Shown: positions 37,383 through 47,764 of the stretch, in pieces
Position numbering within the stretch: position 1 is the stretch's first letter
Layout: every line of letters begins with the position of its first letter
Source: Burkholderia pseudomultivorans
GTDB lineage: Bacteria > Pseudomonadota > Gammaproteobacteria > Burkholderiales > Burkholderiaceae
Direction: 5' to 3'
DNA length: 64,000 bases
Assembly: GCF_902499075.1 (NCBI RefSeq)
Contig: NZ_CABVPP010000013.1
Span: forward strand, 56,496-120,495
Program-made: the position numbers and the translations under genes
The notes under the pieces: generated by a model
Told to the model about the DNA's origin: nothing
Seen by the model: only the letters and a program-made list of their open reading frames with translations
Databases searched by the model: none

Positions 37383-39713
37383 ATGGTTGAACTTGAAATA
37401 GACGGCAAGAAGGTCGAGGTGCCCGAAGGCAGCATGGTGATCCAGGCTGCGCACAAGGCGGATACGTACATTCCTCACTTCTGCTATCACAAGAAACTGT
37501 CGGTCGCGGCCAACTGCCGGATGTGTCTCGTCGAAGTCGAGAAGATGCCGAAGGCCGTGCCTGCCTGCGCGACGCCCGTGTCGGCCGGCATGATCGTGCG
37601 CACGCAGTCCGACAAGGCCGTGAAGGCGCAGCAGTCGGTGATGGAATTCCTCCTCATCAACCACCCGCTCGATTGCCCGATCTGCGATCAGGGCGGCGAA
37701 TGCCAGCTGCAGGATCTCGCGGTCGGCTACGGCAAGTCGTCGTCGCGCTACTCGGAAGAGAAGCGCGTGGTGTTCCACAAGAACGTGGGCCCGCTGATCT
37801 CGATGGAAGAAATGTCGCGCTGCATCCACTGCACGCGCTGCGTTCGCTTCGGCCAGGAAATCGCCGGCGTGATGGAGTTCGGCATGCTGGGCCGCGGCGA
37901 GCATTCGGAAATCACGACCTTCGTCGGCAAGACGGTCGATTCCGAGCTGTCGGGCAACATGATCGACCTGTGCCCGGTCGGCGCGCTGACCAGCAAGCCG
38001 TTCCGCTACAGCGCCCGCACCTGGGAACTGTCGCGCCGCAAGTCGGTGAGCCCGCACGATTCCGTCGGCGCGAACCTCGTCGTGCAGGTGAAGAACAACC
38101 GCGTGATGCGCGTGCTGCCGTTCGAGAACGAAGCGATCAACGAATGCTGGATCTCGGACAAGGACCGCTTCTCGTACGAAGGCCTGAACAGCGAAGAGCG
38201 CCTGACCAAGCCGATGCTGAAGCAGGGCGGCCAGTGGATCGAGACCGACTGGCAGACCGCGCTCGAATACGTCGCGAAGGGCCTGAAGGGCATCGCGGCC
38301 GATCACGGCGCGAACGCGCTGGCGATGCTCGCAAGCGCGCACAGCACCGCTGAAGAACTGTTCCTCGTGAAGCAGCTCGCGCACGAACTGAAAACGCCGA
38401 ACGTCGATTTCCGTCTGCGTCAGCAGGACTTCTCGGCGCCGGTGCAGGGCGCGCCGTGGCTCGGCATGCCGATCGCCGACCTGTCGACGCTGAACGCCGC
38501 GTTCGTCGTCGGCTCGATGCTGCGCCGCGACCATCCGCTGTTCGCCTCGCGTCTGCGCCAGGCAGCGAAGAACGGCGCGAAGCTGCACTTCCTGAACGCG
38601 ACGGGCGACGACGCACTGATCCCGACCGCGCAGCGCATCGTCGCCGCGCCGTCGGCATGGCTCGACGAGCTGGCCGGCGTTGCCGCCGCCGTCGCGCAGC
38701 TGCGCGGCGTCGCGCTGCCCGACACGCTCGCCGGCGTCACGGCTTCGGCCGCCGCGCAGGCGGTGGCCCAGGCGCTCGCGAACGGCGAACGCCGCGCGGT
38801 GCTGCTCGGCAACGCGGCCGTCCGTCATCCGGAATTCGCGAAGCTGCACGCGATCGCGCAGTGGATCGCCGACAACACCGGCGCCACGTTCGGTTTCCTG
38901 ACCGAAGCGGCGAACACGGTCGGCGCGCACGTCGTCGGCGCGCTGCCGGGCGACGGCGGCCTGAATGCACGCGAAGCGTTCGCCCAGCCGCGCAAGGGCT
39001 ACGTGCTGCTGAACGTCGAGCCGGAATTCGACACGGTCGATCCGGTACAGGCGCTGGCCGCGCTGAACCAGGCGGAAATGGTCGTCGTGATGTCGCCGTT
39101 CAAGCACGGCCTCGACTACGCCGACGTGCTGCTGCCGATCGCGCCGTTCACCGAAACGGCCGGCACCTTCGTCAACGCGGAAGGCACGGTGCAGAGCTTC
39201 AACGGCGTGGTGCGCCCGCTCGGCGACACGCGTCCGGCCTGGAAGGTGCTGCGCGTGCTCGGCAGCCTGCTGGGCCTGCCGAACTTCGAATACGAAACGG
39301 CGGAAGAAGTGCGCCTCGCCGCACTGGGCGACGCAGGCATCGCCGGCCGCCTGTCGAACAAGACGACGGTCGCACCGGCACGCGTCGCCGCGCCGGCTGC
39401 CAACGGCAGCTTCGAGCGCCTGGCCGACGTGCCGATCTATCACGCCGACGCGCTGGTGCGCCGCGCGGGTGCGCTGCACCTGACGGCCGCCGCGAAGGCT
39501 GCGAACGCCGCCGGCCTGCCGGCCGCGCTGTTCGACAAGCTGGGCCTGAAGGATGGCGACGCGGTTCGCGTGCGTCAGGGCGAGCGTACGGTGCAGTTGC
39601 CGGCCGTGCGTGACGAGAATCTTGCGGAGACGGTCGTTCGCGTGTCGGCGGCGACGCCTGCCGGCGCAGCGCTCGGCAGCCTGTCCGGTGAACTGGTGGT
39701 GGAGAAGGCGTAA
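37383..39713 (+). CDS. nuoG: NADH-quinone oxidoreductase subunit G
   Basis: A 776-residue subunit carrying N1b, N4 and N5. Ferredoxin-like N-terminus with HFCYHKKLSVAANCRMC and PACATPV; N5 ligands HPLDCPICDQGGEC; N4 ligands in CIHCTRC and CPVGALTSKPF. The long molybdopterin-type C-terminal domain (~225-776) lacks catalytic function. The extra N7 cluster cysteines of the E. coli type are not evident. It ends with TAA directly before nuoH ATG. Confidence 0.96.
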   Translation: MVELEIDGKKVEVPEGSMVIQAAHKADTYIPHFCYHKKLSVAANCRMCLVEVEKMPKAVPACATPVSAGMIVRTQSDKAVKAQQSVMEFLLINHPLDCPICDQGGECQLQDLAVGYGKSSSRYSEEKRVVFHKNVGPLISMEEMSRCIHCTRCVRFGQEIAGVMEFGMLGRGEHSEITTFVGKTVDSELSGNMIDLCPVGALTSKPFRYSARTWELSRRKSVSPHDSVGANLVVQVKNNRVMRVLPFENEAINECWISDKDRFSYEGLNSEERLTKPMLKQGGQWIETDWQTALEYVAKGLKGIAADHGANALAMLASAHSTAEELFLVKQLAHELKTPNVDFRLRQQDFSAPVQGAPWLGMPIADLSTLNAAFVVGSMLRRDHPLFASRLRQAAKNGAKLHFLNATGDDALIPTAQRIVAAPSAWLDELAGVAAAVAQLRGVALPDTLAGVTASAAAQAVAQALANGERRAVLLGNAAVRHPEFAKLHAIAQWIADNTGATFGFLTEAANTVGAHVVGALPGDGGLNAREAFAQPRKGYVLLNVEPEFDTVDPVQALAALNQAEMVVVMSPFKHGLDYADVLLPIAPFTETAGTFVNAEGTVQSFNGVVRPLGDTRPAWKVLRVLGSLLGLPNFEYETAEEVRLAALGDAGIAGRLSNKTTVAPARVAAPAANGSFERLADVPIYHADALVRRAGALHLTAAAKAANAAGLPAALFDKLGLKDGDAVRVRQGERTVQLPAVRDENLAETVVRVSAATPAGAALGSLSGELVVEKA

Positions 39714-40781
39714 ATGAGCTTGTTCGATACGATCAACTCGGGCGGAGCCCAGCTTCTCGGGTTCGCATGGCCGACGGTGTGGGCACTCGTGCGCATCCTC
39801 GTCGTCGCCGTCGTGATCCTGCTGTGCGTGGCGTACCTGATTCTGTGGGAGCGCAAGCTGATCGGCTGGATGCACGTGCGTCTCGGCCCGAACCGCGTCG
39901 GCCCCGGCGGCCTGCTGCAGCCGATCGCCGACGTGCTGAAGCTGCTGCTGAAGGAAGTCATCCAGCCGTCCGCTGCCAGCCGCTGGCTGTATCTGGTCGC
40001 ACCGGTGATGACGGTGGTGCCGGCGTTCGCGGTGTGGGCGGTGATCCCGTTCCAGGCCGAGGCGGTGCTCGCGAACGTGAACGCGGGCCTGCTGTACGCG
40101 ATGGCGATTTCGTCGATCGGCGTGTACGCGGTGATTCTCGCCGGCTGGGCGTCGAACTCGAAGTACGCGTTCCTCGGCGCGATGCGTGCCGCGGCACAGA
40201 TGGTGTCGTACGAAATCTCGATGGGCTTCGCGCTGGTGCTCGTGCTGATGACGGCCGGCAGCCTGAACCTGTCGGAAATCGTCGGTTCGCAGCAGCACGG
40301 CTTCTTCGCCGGCCACGGCGTGAACTTCCTGTCGTGGAACTGGCTGCCGCTCTTGCCGGCGTTCGTCGTCTACTTCATCTCGGGCATCGCCGAAACGAAC
40401 CGTCACCCGTTCGACGTGGTGGAAGGCGAATCGGAAATCGTCGCGGGTCACATGATCGACTACTCGGGCATGGCGTTCGCGCTGTTCTTCCTCGCCGAGT
40501 ACATCAACATGATCGTGATCTCGGCACTGGCCGCGACGCTGTTCCTCGGCGGCTGGGATGCACCGTTCGAATTCCTGTCGTTCATCCCGGGCATCTTCTG
40601 GCTCGTGCTGAAGGTATTCGCGCTGCTGTCGGTGTTCATCTGGGTTCGCGCGACGTTCCCGCGCTTCCGTTACGACCAGATCATGCGCCTGGGCTGGAAG
40701 GTGTTCCTGCCCGTCACGGTGATCTGGGTGGTCGTGGTCGGCTTCTGGATGATGTCGCCGCTCAACATCTGGGTGAAGTAA
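39714..40781 (+). CDS. nuoH: NADH-quinone oxidoreductase subunit H
   Basis: A 355-residue membrane subunit with eight to nine helices, forming the quinone tunnel. [35 protein letters not shown] (in parts, residues ~25-60) and the acidic loop [25 protein letters not shown] are fully conserved. The start codon immediately follows the nuoG stop, so translation is coupled. Confidence 0.97.
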   Translation: MSLFDTINSGGAQLLGFAWPTVWALVRILVVAVVILLCVAYLILWERKLIGWMHVRLGPNRVGPGGLLQPIADVLKLLLKEVIQPSAASRWLYLVAPVMTVVPAFAVWAVIPFQAEAVLANVNAGLLYAMAISSIGVYAVILAGWASNSKYAFLGAMRAAAQMVSYEISMGFALVLVLMTAGSLNLSEIVGSQQHGFFAGHGVNFLSWNWLPLLPAFVVYFISGIAETNRHPFDVVEGESEIVAGHMIDYSGMAFALFFLAEYINMIVISALAATLFLGGWDAPFEFLSFIPGIFWLVLKVFALLSVFIWVRATFPRFRYDQIMRLGWKVFLPVTVIWVVVVGFWMMSPLNIWVK

Positions 40782-40796
40782 AGATCGGACGAAATC

Positions 40797-41285
40797 ATGA
40801 CGGCTATCCAACACTTCTTTAAGACCTTCTTCCTGACCGAGCTGCTGAAGGGGCTCGCGCTGACCGGTCGTTACACGTTCAAGCGCAAGTTCACCGTGCA
40901 GTTCCCGGAAGAAAAGACCCCGATTTCGCCGCGCTTTCGCGGGCTGCACGCGCTGCGCCGCTACGAGAACGGCGAAGAGCGCTGCATCGCGTGCAAGCTG
41001 TGCGAGGCCGTGTGCCCCGCGATGGCGATCACGATCGAATCGGAAACGCGCGCGGACAACACGCGCCGCACGACGCGCTACGACATCGACCTGACGAAGT
41101 GCATCTTCTGCGGTTTCTGCGAAGAGAGCTGCCCGGTCGATTCGATCGTCGAGACGCAGATTCTCGAGTACCACGGCGAAAAGCGCGGCGACCTGTATTT
41201 CACGAAGGAAATGCTGCTCGCGGTGGGCGATCGCTACGAGAAGGACATCGCAGCGGCGAAGGCTGCCGACGCGCCGTATCGTTGA
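40797..41285 (+). CDS. nuoI: NADH-quinone oxidoreductase subunit I
   Basis: A 162-residue ferredoxin-like subunit carrying clusters N6a and N6b. Ligand sets [12 protein letters not shown] and [12 protein letters not shown] are complete. N-terminal ~35 residues form an amphipathic membrane-associated helix. It passes electrons from NuoG to NuoB. Confidence 0.97.
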   Translation: MTAIQHFFKTFFLTELLKGLALTGRYTFKRKFTVQFPEEKTPISPRFRGLHALRRYENGEERCIACKLCEAVCPAMAITIESETRADNTRRTTRYDIDLTKCIFCGFCEESCPVDSIVETQILEYHGEKRGDLYFTKEMLLAVGDRYEKDIAAAKAADAPYR

Positions 41286-41377
41286 TCGAGTTTCCAGCGC
41301 CGGCCCGAAGCACGGGCCGAGCCGCCGCGACGGGCGCGATACGCGCCTGACTATGGCCTAACGATGAACCGGTAATC

Positions 41378-42028
41378 ATGGAATTCACGACCGTACTGTT
41401 CTACATCTTCGCGCTGCTCCTGGTGGTATCAGGGCTGAAGGTGATCACTTCGCGCAACCCGGTGGCGTCTGCGCTTTTCCTTGTGCTGGCGTTCTTCAAC
41501 GCCGCCGCGATCTGGATGCTGCTGGAAGCGGAGTTCCTCGCGATCCTGCTGGTGCTGGTCTACGTGGGCGCCGTGATGGTGCTGTTCCTGTTCGTCGTGA
41601 TGATGCTGGACATCAACATCGACTTCCTGCGGCGCGACTTCAAGCGCTTCGTGCCGATGGCGACCGTGGTCGGCGCGATCATCGTGATCGAAACCGCGCT
41701 GATCCTGTGGCGCGGCTACGGCGACACGCACGCGGCGCACGCGATGGCGACCGGCGCGATGGCCGACTGGTCGAACACGCGCCTGATCGGCAAGGTGATC
41801 TATACCGACTACATCTTCGCGTTCGAAATCGCCGGCCTCGTGCTGCTGGTCGCGATCATCGCCGCGATCGGGCTGACCGAGCGCAAGGGCAAGGACAGCA
41901 AGCGCCAACGCGTGTCGGATCAGGTCAAGGTGCGCCGCGACGACCGCGTGCGCCTCGTGAAGATGGAAGCGGAAAAGCCGCAGCCGGAAACGGCGCAGAG
42001 CGAAGCCGGTTCGGGCACCAACGGCTAA
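41378..42028 (+). CDS. nuoJ: NADH-quinone oxidoreductase subunit J
   Basis: A 216-residue membrane subunit with five helices; NPVASALFLVLAFFNAAAIWMLLEAEFLAILLVLVYVGAVMVLFLFV (in parts, residues ~27-75) includes the conserved pi-bulge helix TM3. A charged, low-complexity C-terminal tail of about 45 residues is typical of betaproteobacteria. It is 92 bases after nuoI. Confidence 0.95.
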   Translation: MEFTTVLFYIFALLLVVSGLKVITSRNPVASALFLVLAFFNAAAIWMLLEAEFLAILLVLVYVGAVMVLFLFVVMMLDINIDFLRRDFKRFVPMATVVGAIIVIETALILWRGYGDTHAAHAMATGAMADWSNTRLIGKVIYTDYIFAFEIAGLVLLVAIIAAIGLTERKGKDSKRQRVSDQVKVRRDDRVRLVKMEAEKPQPETAQSEAGSGTNG

Positions 42029-42046
42029 GCGGAGGAAAAGAAAACC

Positions 42047-42352
42047 ATGTTGACTCTTGCTCACTACCTCGTGCTCGGCGCGATCCTGTTTGCGATCGCG
42101 ATCGTCGGGATTTTCCTGAACCGCCGCAACATCATCATCATCCTGATGGCGATCGAACTGATGTTGCTCGCGGTGAATACCAACTTCGTCGCGTTTTCGC
42201 ATTACCTCGGCGATGTACACGGCCAGATCTTCGTGTTCTTCGTGCTGACCGTCGCCGCAGCGGAAGCCGCGATCGGTCTCGCGATTCTGGTGACCCTGTT
42301 CCGTAAGCTCGACACGATCAATGTCGAGGATCTCGATCAGCTCAAAGGTTAA
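42047..42352 (+). CDS. nuoK: NADH-quinone oxidoreductase subunit K
   Basis: A 101-residue MrpC-like membrane subunit with three helices. The conserved proton-channel glutamates are in [11 protein letters not shown] (residue ~36) and [11 protein letters not shown] (residue ~70). Good GGAGG lies ten bases before the ATG. Confidence 0.96.
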
Positions 42353-42369
42353 TTTCAGGCAACGCTGTT

Positions 42370-44424
42370 ATGTCAACGACACTCAATGAAAACCTGCTGC
42401 TGGCGATTCCGCTCGCTCCGCTGGCCGGCTCGCTGATTGCGGGGCTGTTCGGGAACGCAGTCGGGCGCAAGGGCGCACACCGGATCACGATCCTCGGCGT
42501 ATTGATCGCGTTCCTCCTGTCGGCGAAAGTCTTCCTCGACGTGATGGGCGGCGCGAGCTTCAACGCGACCGTCTACGAATGGATGCACGTCGGGTCGCTG
42601 AAGCTCGAAGTCGGCTTCCTGGTCGATTCGCTGACCGCGATGATGATGGTCGTCGTGACCTTCGTGTCGCTGATGGTGCACATCTACACGATCGGCTACA
42701 TGTCGGAAGAGGACGGCTACCAGCGCTTCTTCTCGTACATCTCGCTGTTCACGTTCTCGATGCTGATGCTCGTGATGAGCAACAACTTCCTGCAGCTGTT
42801 CTTCGGCTGGGAAGCGGTGGGCCTCGTGTCGTACCTGCTGATCGGCTTCTACTTCACGCGTGAGAGCGCGATCTACGCGAACATGAAGGCGTTCCTCGTG
42901 AACCGCGTGGGCGACTTCGGCTTCCTGCTCGGCATCGGCCTGCTGCTCGCGTTCGCCGGCTCGATGAACTACGGCGAAGTGTTCGCGAAGCGCGCGGAAC
43001 TCGCGAGCCTGCACTTCCCGGGCACCGACTGGGGCCTGCTGACCGTTGCCTGTATCTGCCTGTTCATCGGCGCGATGGGCAAGTCGGCGCAGTTCCCGCT
43101 GCACGTGTGGCTGCCTGACTCGATGGAAGGCCCGACGCCGATCTCGGCGCTGATTCACGCGGCGACGATGGTGACGGCCGGCATCTTCATGGTGTCGCGC
43201 ATGTCGCCGCTGTTCGAGCTGTCGGACACCGCGCTGTCGTTCATCACGGTGATCGGCGCGATCACGGCGCTGTTCATGGGCTTCCTCGGGATCGTCCAGA
43301 ACGACATCAAGCGCGTCGTCGCTTATTCGACGCTGTCGCAGCTCGGCTACATGACCGTCGCGCTCGGCGTGTCCGCGTACCCGGTCGCCGTGTTCCACCT
43401 GATGACGCACGCGTTCTTCAAGGCACTGCTGTTCCTCGGCGCAGGCTCGGTGATCATCGGCATGCACCACGATCAGGACATGCGCAACATGGGCGGCCTG
43501 CGCAAGTACATGCCGATTACCTGGATCACGTCGCTGGTCGGCTCGCTCGCGCTGATCGGCACGCCGTTCTTCTCGGGTTTCTACTCGAAGGACTCGATCA
43601 TCGACGCGGTGAAGCTGTCGCACCTGCCGGGTTCGGGCTTTGCGTACTTCGCGGTCGTCGCGAGCGTGTTCGTCACGGCGCTGTACTCGTTCCGCATGTA
43701 CTTCCTGGTGTTCCACGGCGAGGAGCGCTTCCGCAAGCCGAAGCATCCGGAATCGCCGATGGGCATGGCGGCCGCACACGGCCACGACGATCACGGCCAT
43801 GGCCACGGCCATGACGACCACGCGCACGAGCCGCACGAGACCCCGTGGGTCGTGTGGGTGCCGCTGGTCCTGCTGGCGATTCCGTCGGTGATCATCGGTG
43901 CGATCGCGATCGGCCCGATGCTGTTCGGCGACTTCTTCCAGCACGGCGTTGCGTTCGACAAGGTGATCTTCATCGGCGACAACCATCCGGCGCTCGCCGA
44001 GATGGCCGAGGAGTTCCACGGCTGGGTCGGCATGGGCCTGCACTCGGTGTCGGGCCTGCCGGTCTGGCTCGCGCTCGCCGGCGTCGTCGTCGCGTGGTTC
44101 CTGTACCTGAAGCGTCCGGATCTGCCGGCGTCGATCCGCCGCGCGTTCGGCCCGATCTACACGCTGCTGGACAACAAGTACTACATGGACAAGATCAACG
44201 AAGTGGTGTTCGCCCGCGGTTCGGTGGCGATCGGCCGCGGCCTGTGGAAGGAGGGCGACGTCGTGGTGATCGACGGCCTCGTCAACGGCAGCGCCAAGTT
44301 CATCGGCTGGTTCGCCGGTGTGATCCGCTTCCTCCAATCCGGTTACATCTATCACTACGCGTTCGCCATGATCATCGGCATGCTGGGGCTCCTGACCCTG
44401 TTTGTAACGCTCGGCGGCAAATAA
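42370..44424 (+). CDS. nuoL: NADH-quinone oxidoreductase subunit L
   Basis: A 684-residue antiporter-like proton-pumping subunit with about 14-16 helices and the long lateral helix at the C-terminus. FFGWEAVGLVSYLLIGFY holds the key TM5 glutamate; KSAQFPLHVWLPDSMEGPTPISALIHAATMVTAG (in parts, ~235-270) holds the TM7/8 lysine and histidine. Unusual: a His/Asp-rich cytoplasmic or periplasmic loop near residues 468-492 with nine histidines in 22 residues. Confidence 0.97.
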   Translation: MSTTLNENLLLAIPLAPLAGSLIAGLFGNAVGRKGAHRITILGVLIAFLLSAKVFLDVMGGASFNATVYEWMHVGSLKLEVGFLVDSLTAMMMVVVTFVSLMVHIYTIGYMSEEDGYQRFFSYISLFTFSMLMLVMSNNFLQLFFGWEAVGLVSYLLIGFYFTRESAIYANMKAFLVNRVGDFGFLLGIGLLLAFAGSMNYGEVFAKRAELASLHFPGTDWGLLTVACICLFIGAMGKSAQFPLHVWLPDSMEGPTPISALIHAATMVTAGIFMVSRMSPLFELSDTALSFITVIGAITALFMGFLGIVQNDIKRVVAYSTLSQLGYMTVALGVSAYPVAVFHLMTHAFFKALLFLGAGSVIIGMHHDQDMRNMGGLRKYMPITWITSLVGSLALIGTPFFSGFYSKDSIIDAVKLSHLPGSGFAYFAVVASVFVTALYSFRMYFLVFHGEERFRKPKHPESPMGMAAAHGHDDHGHGHGHDDHAHEPHETPWVVWVPLVLLAIPSVIIGAIAIGPMLFGDFFQHGVAFDKVIFIGDNHPALAEMAEEFHGWVGMGLHSVSGLPVWLALAGVVVAWFLYLKRPDLPASIRRAFGPIYTLLDNKYYMDKINEVVFARGSVAIGRGLWKEGDVVVIDGLVNGSAKFIGWFAGVIRFLQSGYIYHYAFAMIIGMLGLLTLFVTLGGK

Positions 44425-44442
44425 GGCGGGGGGACAAAACTA

Positions 44443-45933
44443 ATGCACGCTTTTCCGATTCTCAGTACCGCGATCTGGCTGCCGATCGTTTTCGGCCTCC
44501 TCGTGCTCGCGGTGGGTAACGACAAAAATCCGGGGACGGCGCGCTGGGTCGCGCTGATCGGCTCGCTGCTCGGGCTCGCGGTCACGATCCCGCTGATCAC
44601 GGGCTTCGACTCGAGCACGGCCGCGCTGCAGTTCGTCGAGCATTCGACCTGGATCGAGCGCTTCGACATCTCGTATCACCTCGGCGTCGACGGCATCTCG
44701 ATGTGGTTCGTCGTGCTGACCGCGCTGATCACGGTGATCGTCGTGATCGCCGCATGGGAAGTGATCACCGAGAACGTCGCGCAGTACCTCGCCGCATTCC
44801 TGATCCTGTCCGGGATCATGATCGGCGTGTTCTCGGCGGCCGACGGCCTGCTGTTCTACGTGTTCTTCGAGGCAACCCTGATTCCGATGTACATCATCAT
44901 CGGCGTGTGGGGCGGCCCGAACCGCGTGTACGCAGCGTTCAAGTTCTTCCTGTACACGCTGGCCGGCTCGCTGCTGATGCTGGTCGCGCTGATCTACCTG
45001 TACACGCAGACGCATTCGTTCGACCTCGCGACGTGGCAGAACGCGAAGATCGCGATGACGCCGCAGATCCTGCTGTTCATTGCGTTCTTCCTTGCGTTCG
45101 CGGTGAAGGTGCCGATGTGGCCGGTGCACACCTGGCTGCCGGACGCGCACGTGGAAGCGCCGACGGGCGGCTCGGTCGTGCTGGCCGCGATCATGCTGAA
45201 GCTCGGCGCATACGGTTTCCTGCGCTTTTCGCTGCCGATCACGCCTGACGCGAGCCACTTCCTGGCGCCCGTCGTGATCACGCTGTCGCTGATCGCGGTG
45301 ATCTACATCGGTCTCGTCGCGATGGTGCAGGCCGACATGAAGAAGCTGGTCGCGTATTCGTCGATCGCGCATATGGGCTTCGTCACGCTCGGCTTCTTCA
45401 TCTTCAATCAGCTCGGCGTCGAAGGCGCGATCGTGCAGATGATCTCGCACGGCTTCGTGTCGGGCGCGATGTTCCTCTGTATCGGCGTGCTGTACGACCG
45501 CGTGCACTCGCGCCAGATCGCCGACTACGGCGGCGTCGTCAACGTGATGCCGAAGTTCGCGGCGTTCGCGATGCTGTTCTCGATGGCCAACTGCGGCCTG
45601 CCGGGTACGTCCGGTTTCGTCGGCGAGTTCATGGTGATTCTCGCGGCCGTCCAGTACAACTTCTGGATCGCATTCGGCGCGGCGTTCACGCTGATCCTCG
45701 GCGCAGCCTACACGCTGTGGATGTACAAGCGCGTGTACTTCGGCGCGGTCGCGAACGACCACGTCGCGAAGCTGAAGGACATCGGCCGCCGCGAATTCCT
45801 GATGCTGGCCGTGCTTGCCGCGTTCACGCTGCTGATGGGCCTATATCCGAAGCCCTTCACCGACGTGATGCACGTTTCCGTGGAAAACCTCCTCTCCCAT
45901 GTCGCGCAGTCGAAGCTGCCGCTGGCCCAGTAA
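44443..45933 (+). CDS. nuoM: NADH-quinone oxidoreductase subunit M
   Basis: A 496-residue antiporter-like subunit. The TM5 glutamate is in VFFEATLIPMYIIIG, the TM7 lysine in FAVKVPMWPVHTWLPDAHVEAPT and the TM8 region in LKLGAYGFLRF. Fourteen helices are predicted by hydrophobicity. It sits 18 bases after nuoL. Confidence 0.97.
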   Translation: MHAFPILSTAIWLPIVFGLLVLAVGNDKNPGTARWVALIGSLLGLAVTIPLITGFDSSTAALQFVEHSTWIERFDISYHLGVDGISMWFVVLTALITVIVVIAAWEVITENVAQYLAAFLILSGIMIGVFSAADGLLFYVFFEATLIPMYIIIGVWGGPNRVYAAFKFFLYTLAGSLLMLVALIYLYTQTHSFDLATWQNAKIAMTPQILLFIAFFLAFAVKVPMWPVHTWLPDAHVEAPTGGSVVLAAIMLKLGAYGFLRFSLPITPDASHFLAPVVITLSLIAVIYIGLVAMVQADMKKLVAYSSIAHMGFVTLGFFIFNQLGVEGAIVQMISHGFVSGAMFLCIGVLYDRVHSRQIADYGGVVNVMPKFAAFAMLFSMANCGLPGTSGFVGEFMVILAAVQYNFWIAFGAAFTLILGAAYTLWMYKRVYFGAVANDHVAKLKDIGRREFLMLAVLAAFTLLMGLYPKPFTDVMHVSVENLLSHVAQSKLPLAQ

Positions 45934-45957
45934 TCGCGAGCGGAGGAACTCAAGATC

Positions 45958-47433
45958 ATGAACGCTCCTATGAATGTCCTGTTGCCTGACGCGCTGGTGA
46001 TGGCCGCCATCATCGTCGCATGGCTGAACGACACCTTTACCGGCGCCTCCGGCCGCCGCCTCACTTACCTGATCGCGGTGATCTCGTCGGTGGTCGCCGG
46101 CGTCTGGTTCGCGGTGCAGGCGCTCGATCCGCAGCATTACTACTTCTTCTCGCGGATGGTCGTCGTCGACTCGTTCGCCAGCGCGATGAAGGCGGTGGTG
46201 GCGCTCGGCTTCGCGGTGTCGCTCGTCTACTCGCGCCGCTACCTCGAAGATCGCGACCTGTTTCGCGGCGACGTGTTCCTGCTCGGCATGTTCTCGCTGC
46301 TCGGCCAGCTCGTGATGATCTCGGGCAACAACTTCCTGACGCTGTATCTCGGCCTGGAACTGATGTCGCTGTCGCTGTACGCGGTCATCGCGCTGCGTCG
46401 CGACGGCACCGTGTCGAGCGAAGCTGCGATGAAGTACTACGTGCTGGGCGCGCTCGCGTCGGGCTTCGTGCTGTACGGCATCTCGATGCTCTACGGCGCG
46501 ACCTCGGGTTCGCTCGAACTCGGCGAGGTGTACAAGGCGGTCAGCAGCGGCGGCACCGAGGATGCGGTGCTGATGTTCGGCGTGATCTTCATCGTCGCCG
46601 GTATCGCGTTCAAGCTCGGCGCCGTGCCGTTCCACATGTGGGTGCCGGACGTCTACCAGGGCGCGCCGACCGCGATGACGCTGTTCGTCGGCGGCGGCCC
46701 GAAGGTGGCCGCATTCGCGTGGGGCCTGCGTTTCCTGGTGATGGGCCTGCTGCCGCTCGCGCAGAACTGGCAGACCGCGCTGGTGATTCTCGCCGCGCTG
46801 TCGCTGATCGTCGGCAACATCACCGGTATCGTCCAGCGCAACATCAAGCGGATGCTCGCGTATTCGGCGATCTCGAACATGGGCTTCGTGCTGCTCGGCC
46901 TGCTCGCGGGCATCGTGAAGGGCGACGCGGCAGCGCCGGCGAACGCCTACAGCTCGGCGATGTTCTACGCGATCGTCTACCTGATCACGACGCTCGGCTC
47001 GTTCGGCGTGGTGATGCTGCTCGCCCGCCGCGACTTCGAAGCGGAAACGATCGACGACTTCAAGGGCCTCAACAAGCGCAGCCCGGTGTTCGCGTTCGTG
47101 ATGATGGTCATGATGTTCTCGCTGGCCGGCATTCCGCCGACCGTCGGCTTCTACGCGAAGCTCGCGGTGCTCGAGGCGACCGTCAACGCGGGCCTCACGT
47201 GGCTGGCCGTGCTGGCCGTGATCACCTCGCTGTTCGGCGCGTTCTACTATCTGCGCATCGTCAAGCTGATCTACTTCGACGCACCGCAGGATTCCACGCC
47301 GATCGGCGGCGATTTCTGCAAGCGCACGATCCTCGTGCTGAACGGCCTCGCGGTCGTCGTGCTCGGCCTGATCCCGAGCCCGCTGCTGACGGTTTGCCTC
47401 GACGCGATCCGTCACTCGCTGCCGACGCTGTAA
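45958..47433 (+). CDS. nuoN: NADH-quinone oxidoreductase subunit N
   Basis: A 491-residue antiporter-like subunit. YLGLELMSLSLYAVIAL carries the TM5 glutamate and AFKLGAVPFHMWVPDVYQGAPT the TM7 lysine. The C-terminal third includes SLAGIPPTVGFYAKL. The TAA stop shares its last base with the ATG of the following DUF2818 gene (TAATG), extending the coupled operon past the canonical 14 genes. Confidence 0.97.
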   Translation: MNAPMNVLLPDALVMAAIIVAWLNDTFTGASGRRLTYLIAVISSVVAGVWFAVQALDPQHYYFFSRMVVVDSFASAMKAVVALGFAVSLVYSRRYLEDRDLFRGDVFLLGMFSLLGQLVMISGNNFLTLYLGLELMSLSLYAVIALRRDGTVSSEAAMKYYVLGALASGFVLYGISMLYGATSGSLELGEVYKAVSSGGTEDAVLMFGVIFIVAGIAFKLGAVPFHMWVPDVYQGAPTAMTLFVGGGPKVAAFAWGLRFLVMGLLPLAQNWQTALVILAALSLIVGNITGIVQRNIKRMLAYSAISNMGFVLLGLLAGIVKGDAAAPANAYSSAMFYAIVYLITTLGSFGVVMLLARRDFEAETIDDFKGLNKRSPVFAFVMMVMMFSLAGIPPTVGFYAKLAVLEATVNAGLTWLAVLAVITSLFGAFYYLRIVKLIYFDAPQDSTPIGGDFCKRTILVLNGLAVVVLGLIPSPLLTVCLDAIRHSLPTL

Positions 47434-47729
47434 TGTCGGCCGCGGGCTGGTTTATCGTGCTGTTGGCGCTCGTCGGCGCCAACCTGCCGTTCCTGAACCA
47501 GCGCCTGTTCGCCGTCGTGCCGATCGGCGCGGCGAAGAAGGGCGCGTGGATCCGGATCGGCGAACTGATCGTGCTGTATTTCATCGTCGGCGCGCTCGGC
47601 TTCTGGCTCGAGTCGCGCGCCGGCAACCGCTTCGAACAGGGCTGGCAGTTTTACGCGATCACCTTCAGTCTCTTCGTCGTGTTCGCGTTTCCCGGCTTCA
47701 CGTTCCAGTATCTCGTCAAACGACGCTGA
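47433..47729 (+). CDS. DUF2818 family small membrane protein, coupled to nuoN
   Basis: A 98-residue protein with three membrane segments (residues ~5-25, ~42-60, ~73-92) and basic loops. The ATG overlaps the nuoN stop (TAATG), so it must be translated in step with complex I. I recognise it as DUF2818; no function is known to me. Its constant position after nuoN in related genomes would suggest an assembly or accessory role, which is inference. Confidence 0.82.
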   Translation: MSAAGWFIVLLALVGANLPFLNQRLFAVVPIGAAKKGAWIRIGELIVLYFIVGALGFWLESRAGNRFEQGWQFYAITFSLFVVFAFPGFTFQYLVKRR

Positions 47730-47764
47730 CGGCTTCGGCCGTCACGCTCATCCAGGAGCCGCCG

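Noticed and set aside
37215-41174. A 1,319-codon antisense open frame over nuoG-nuoI
   Set aside because: Shadow of the nuo genes; composition dominated by Arg, His, Ala and Gln.
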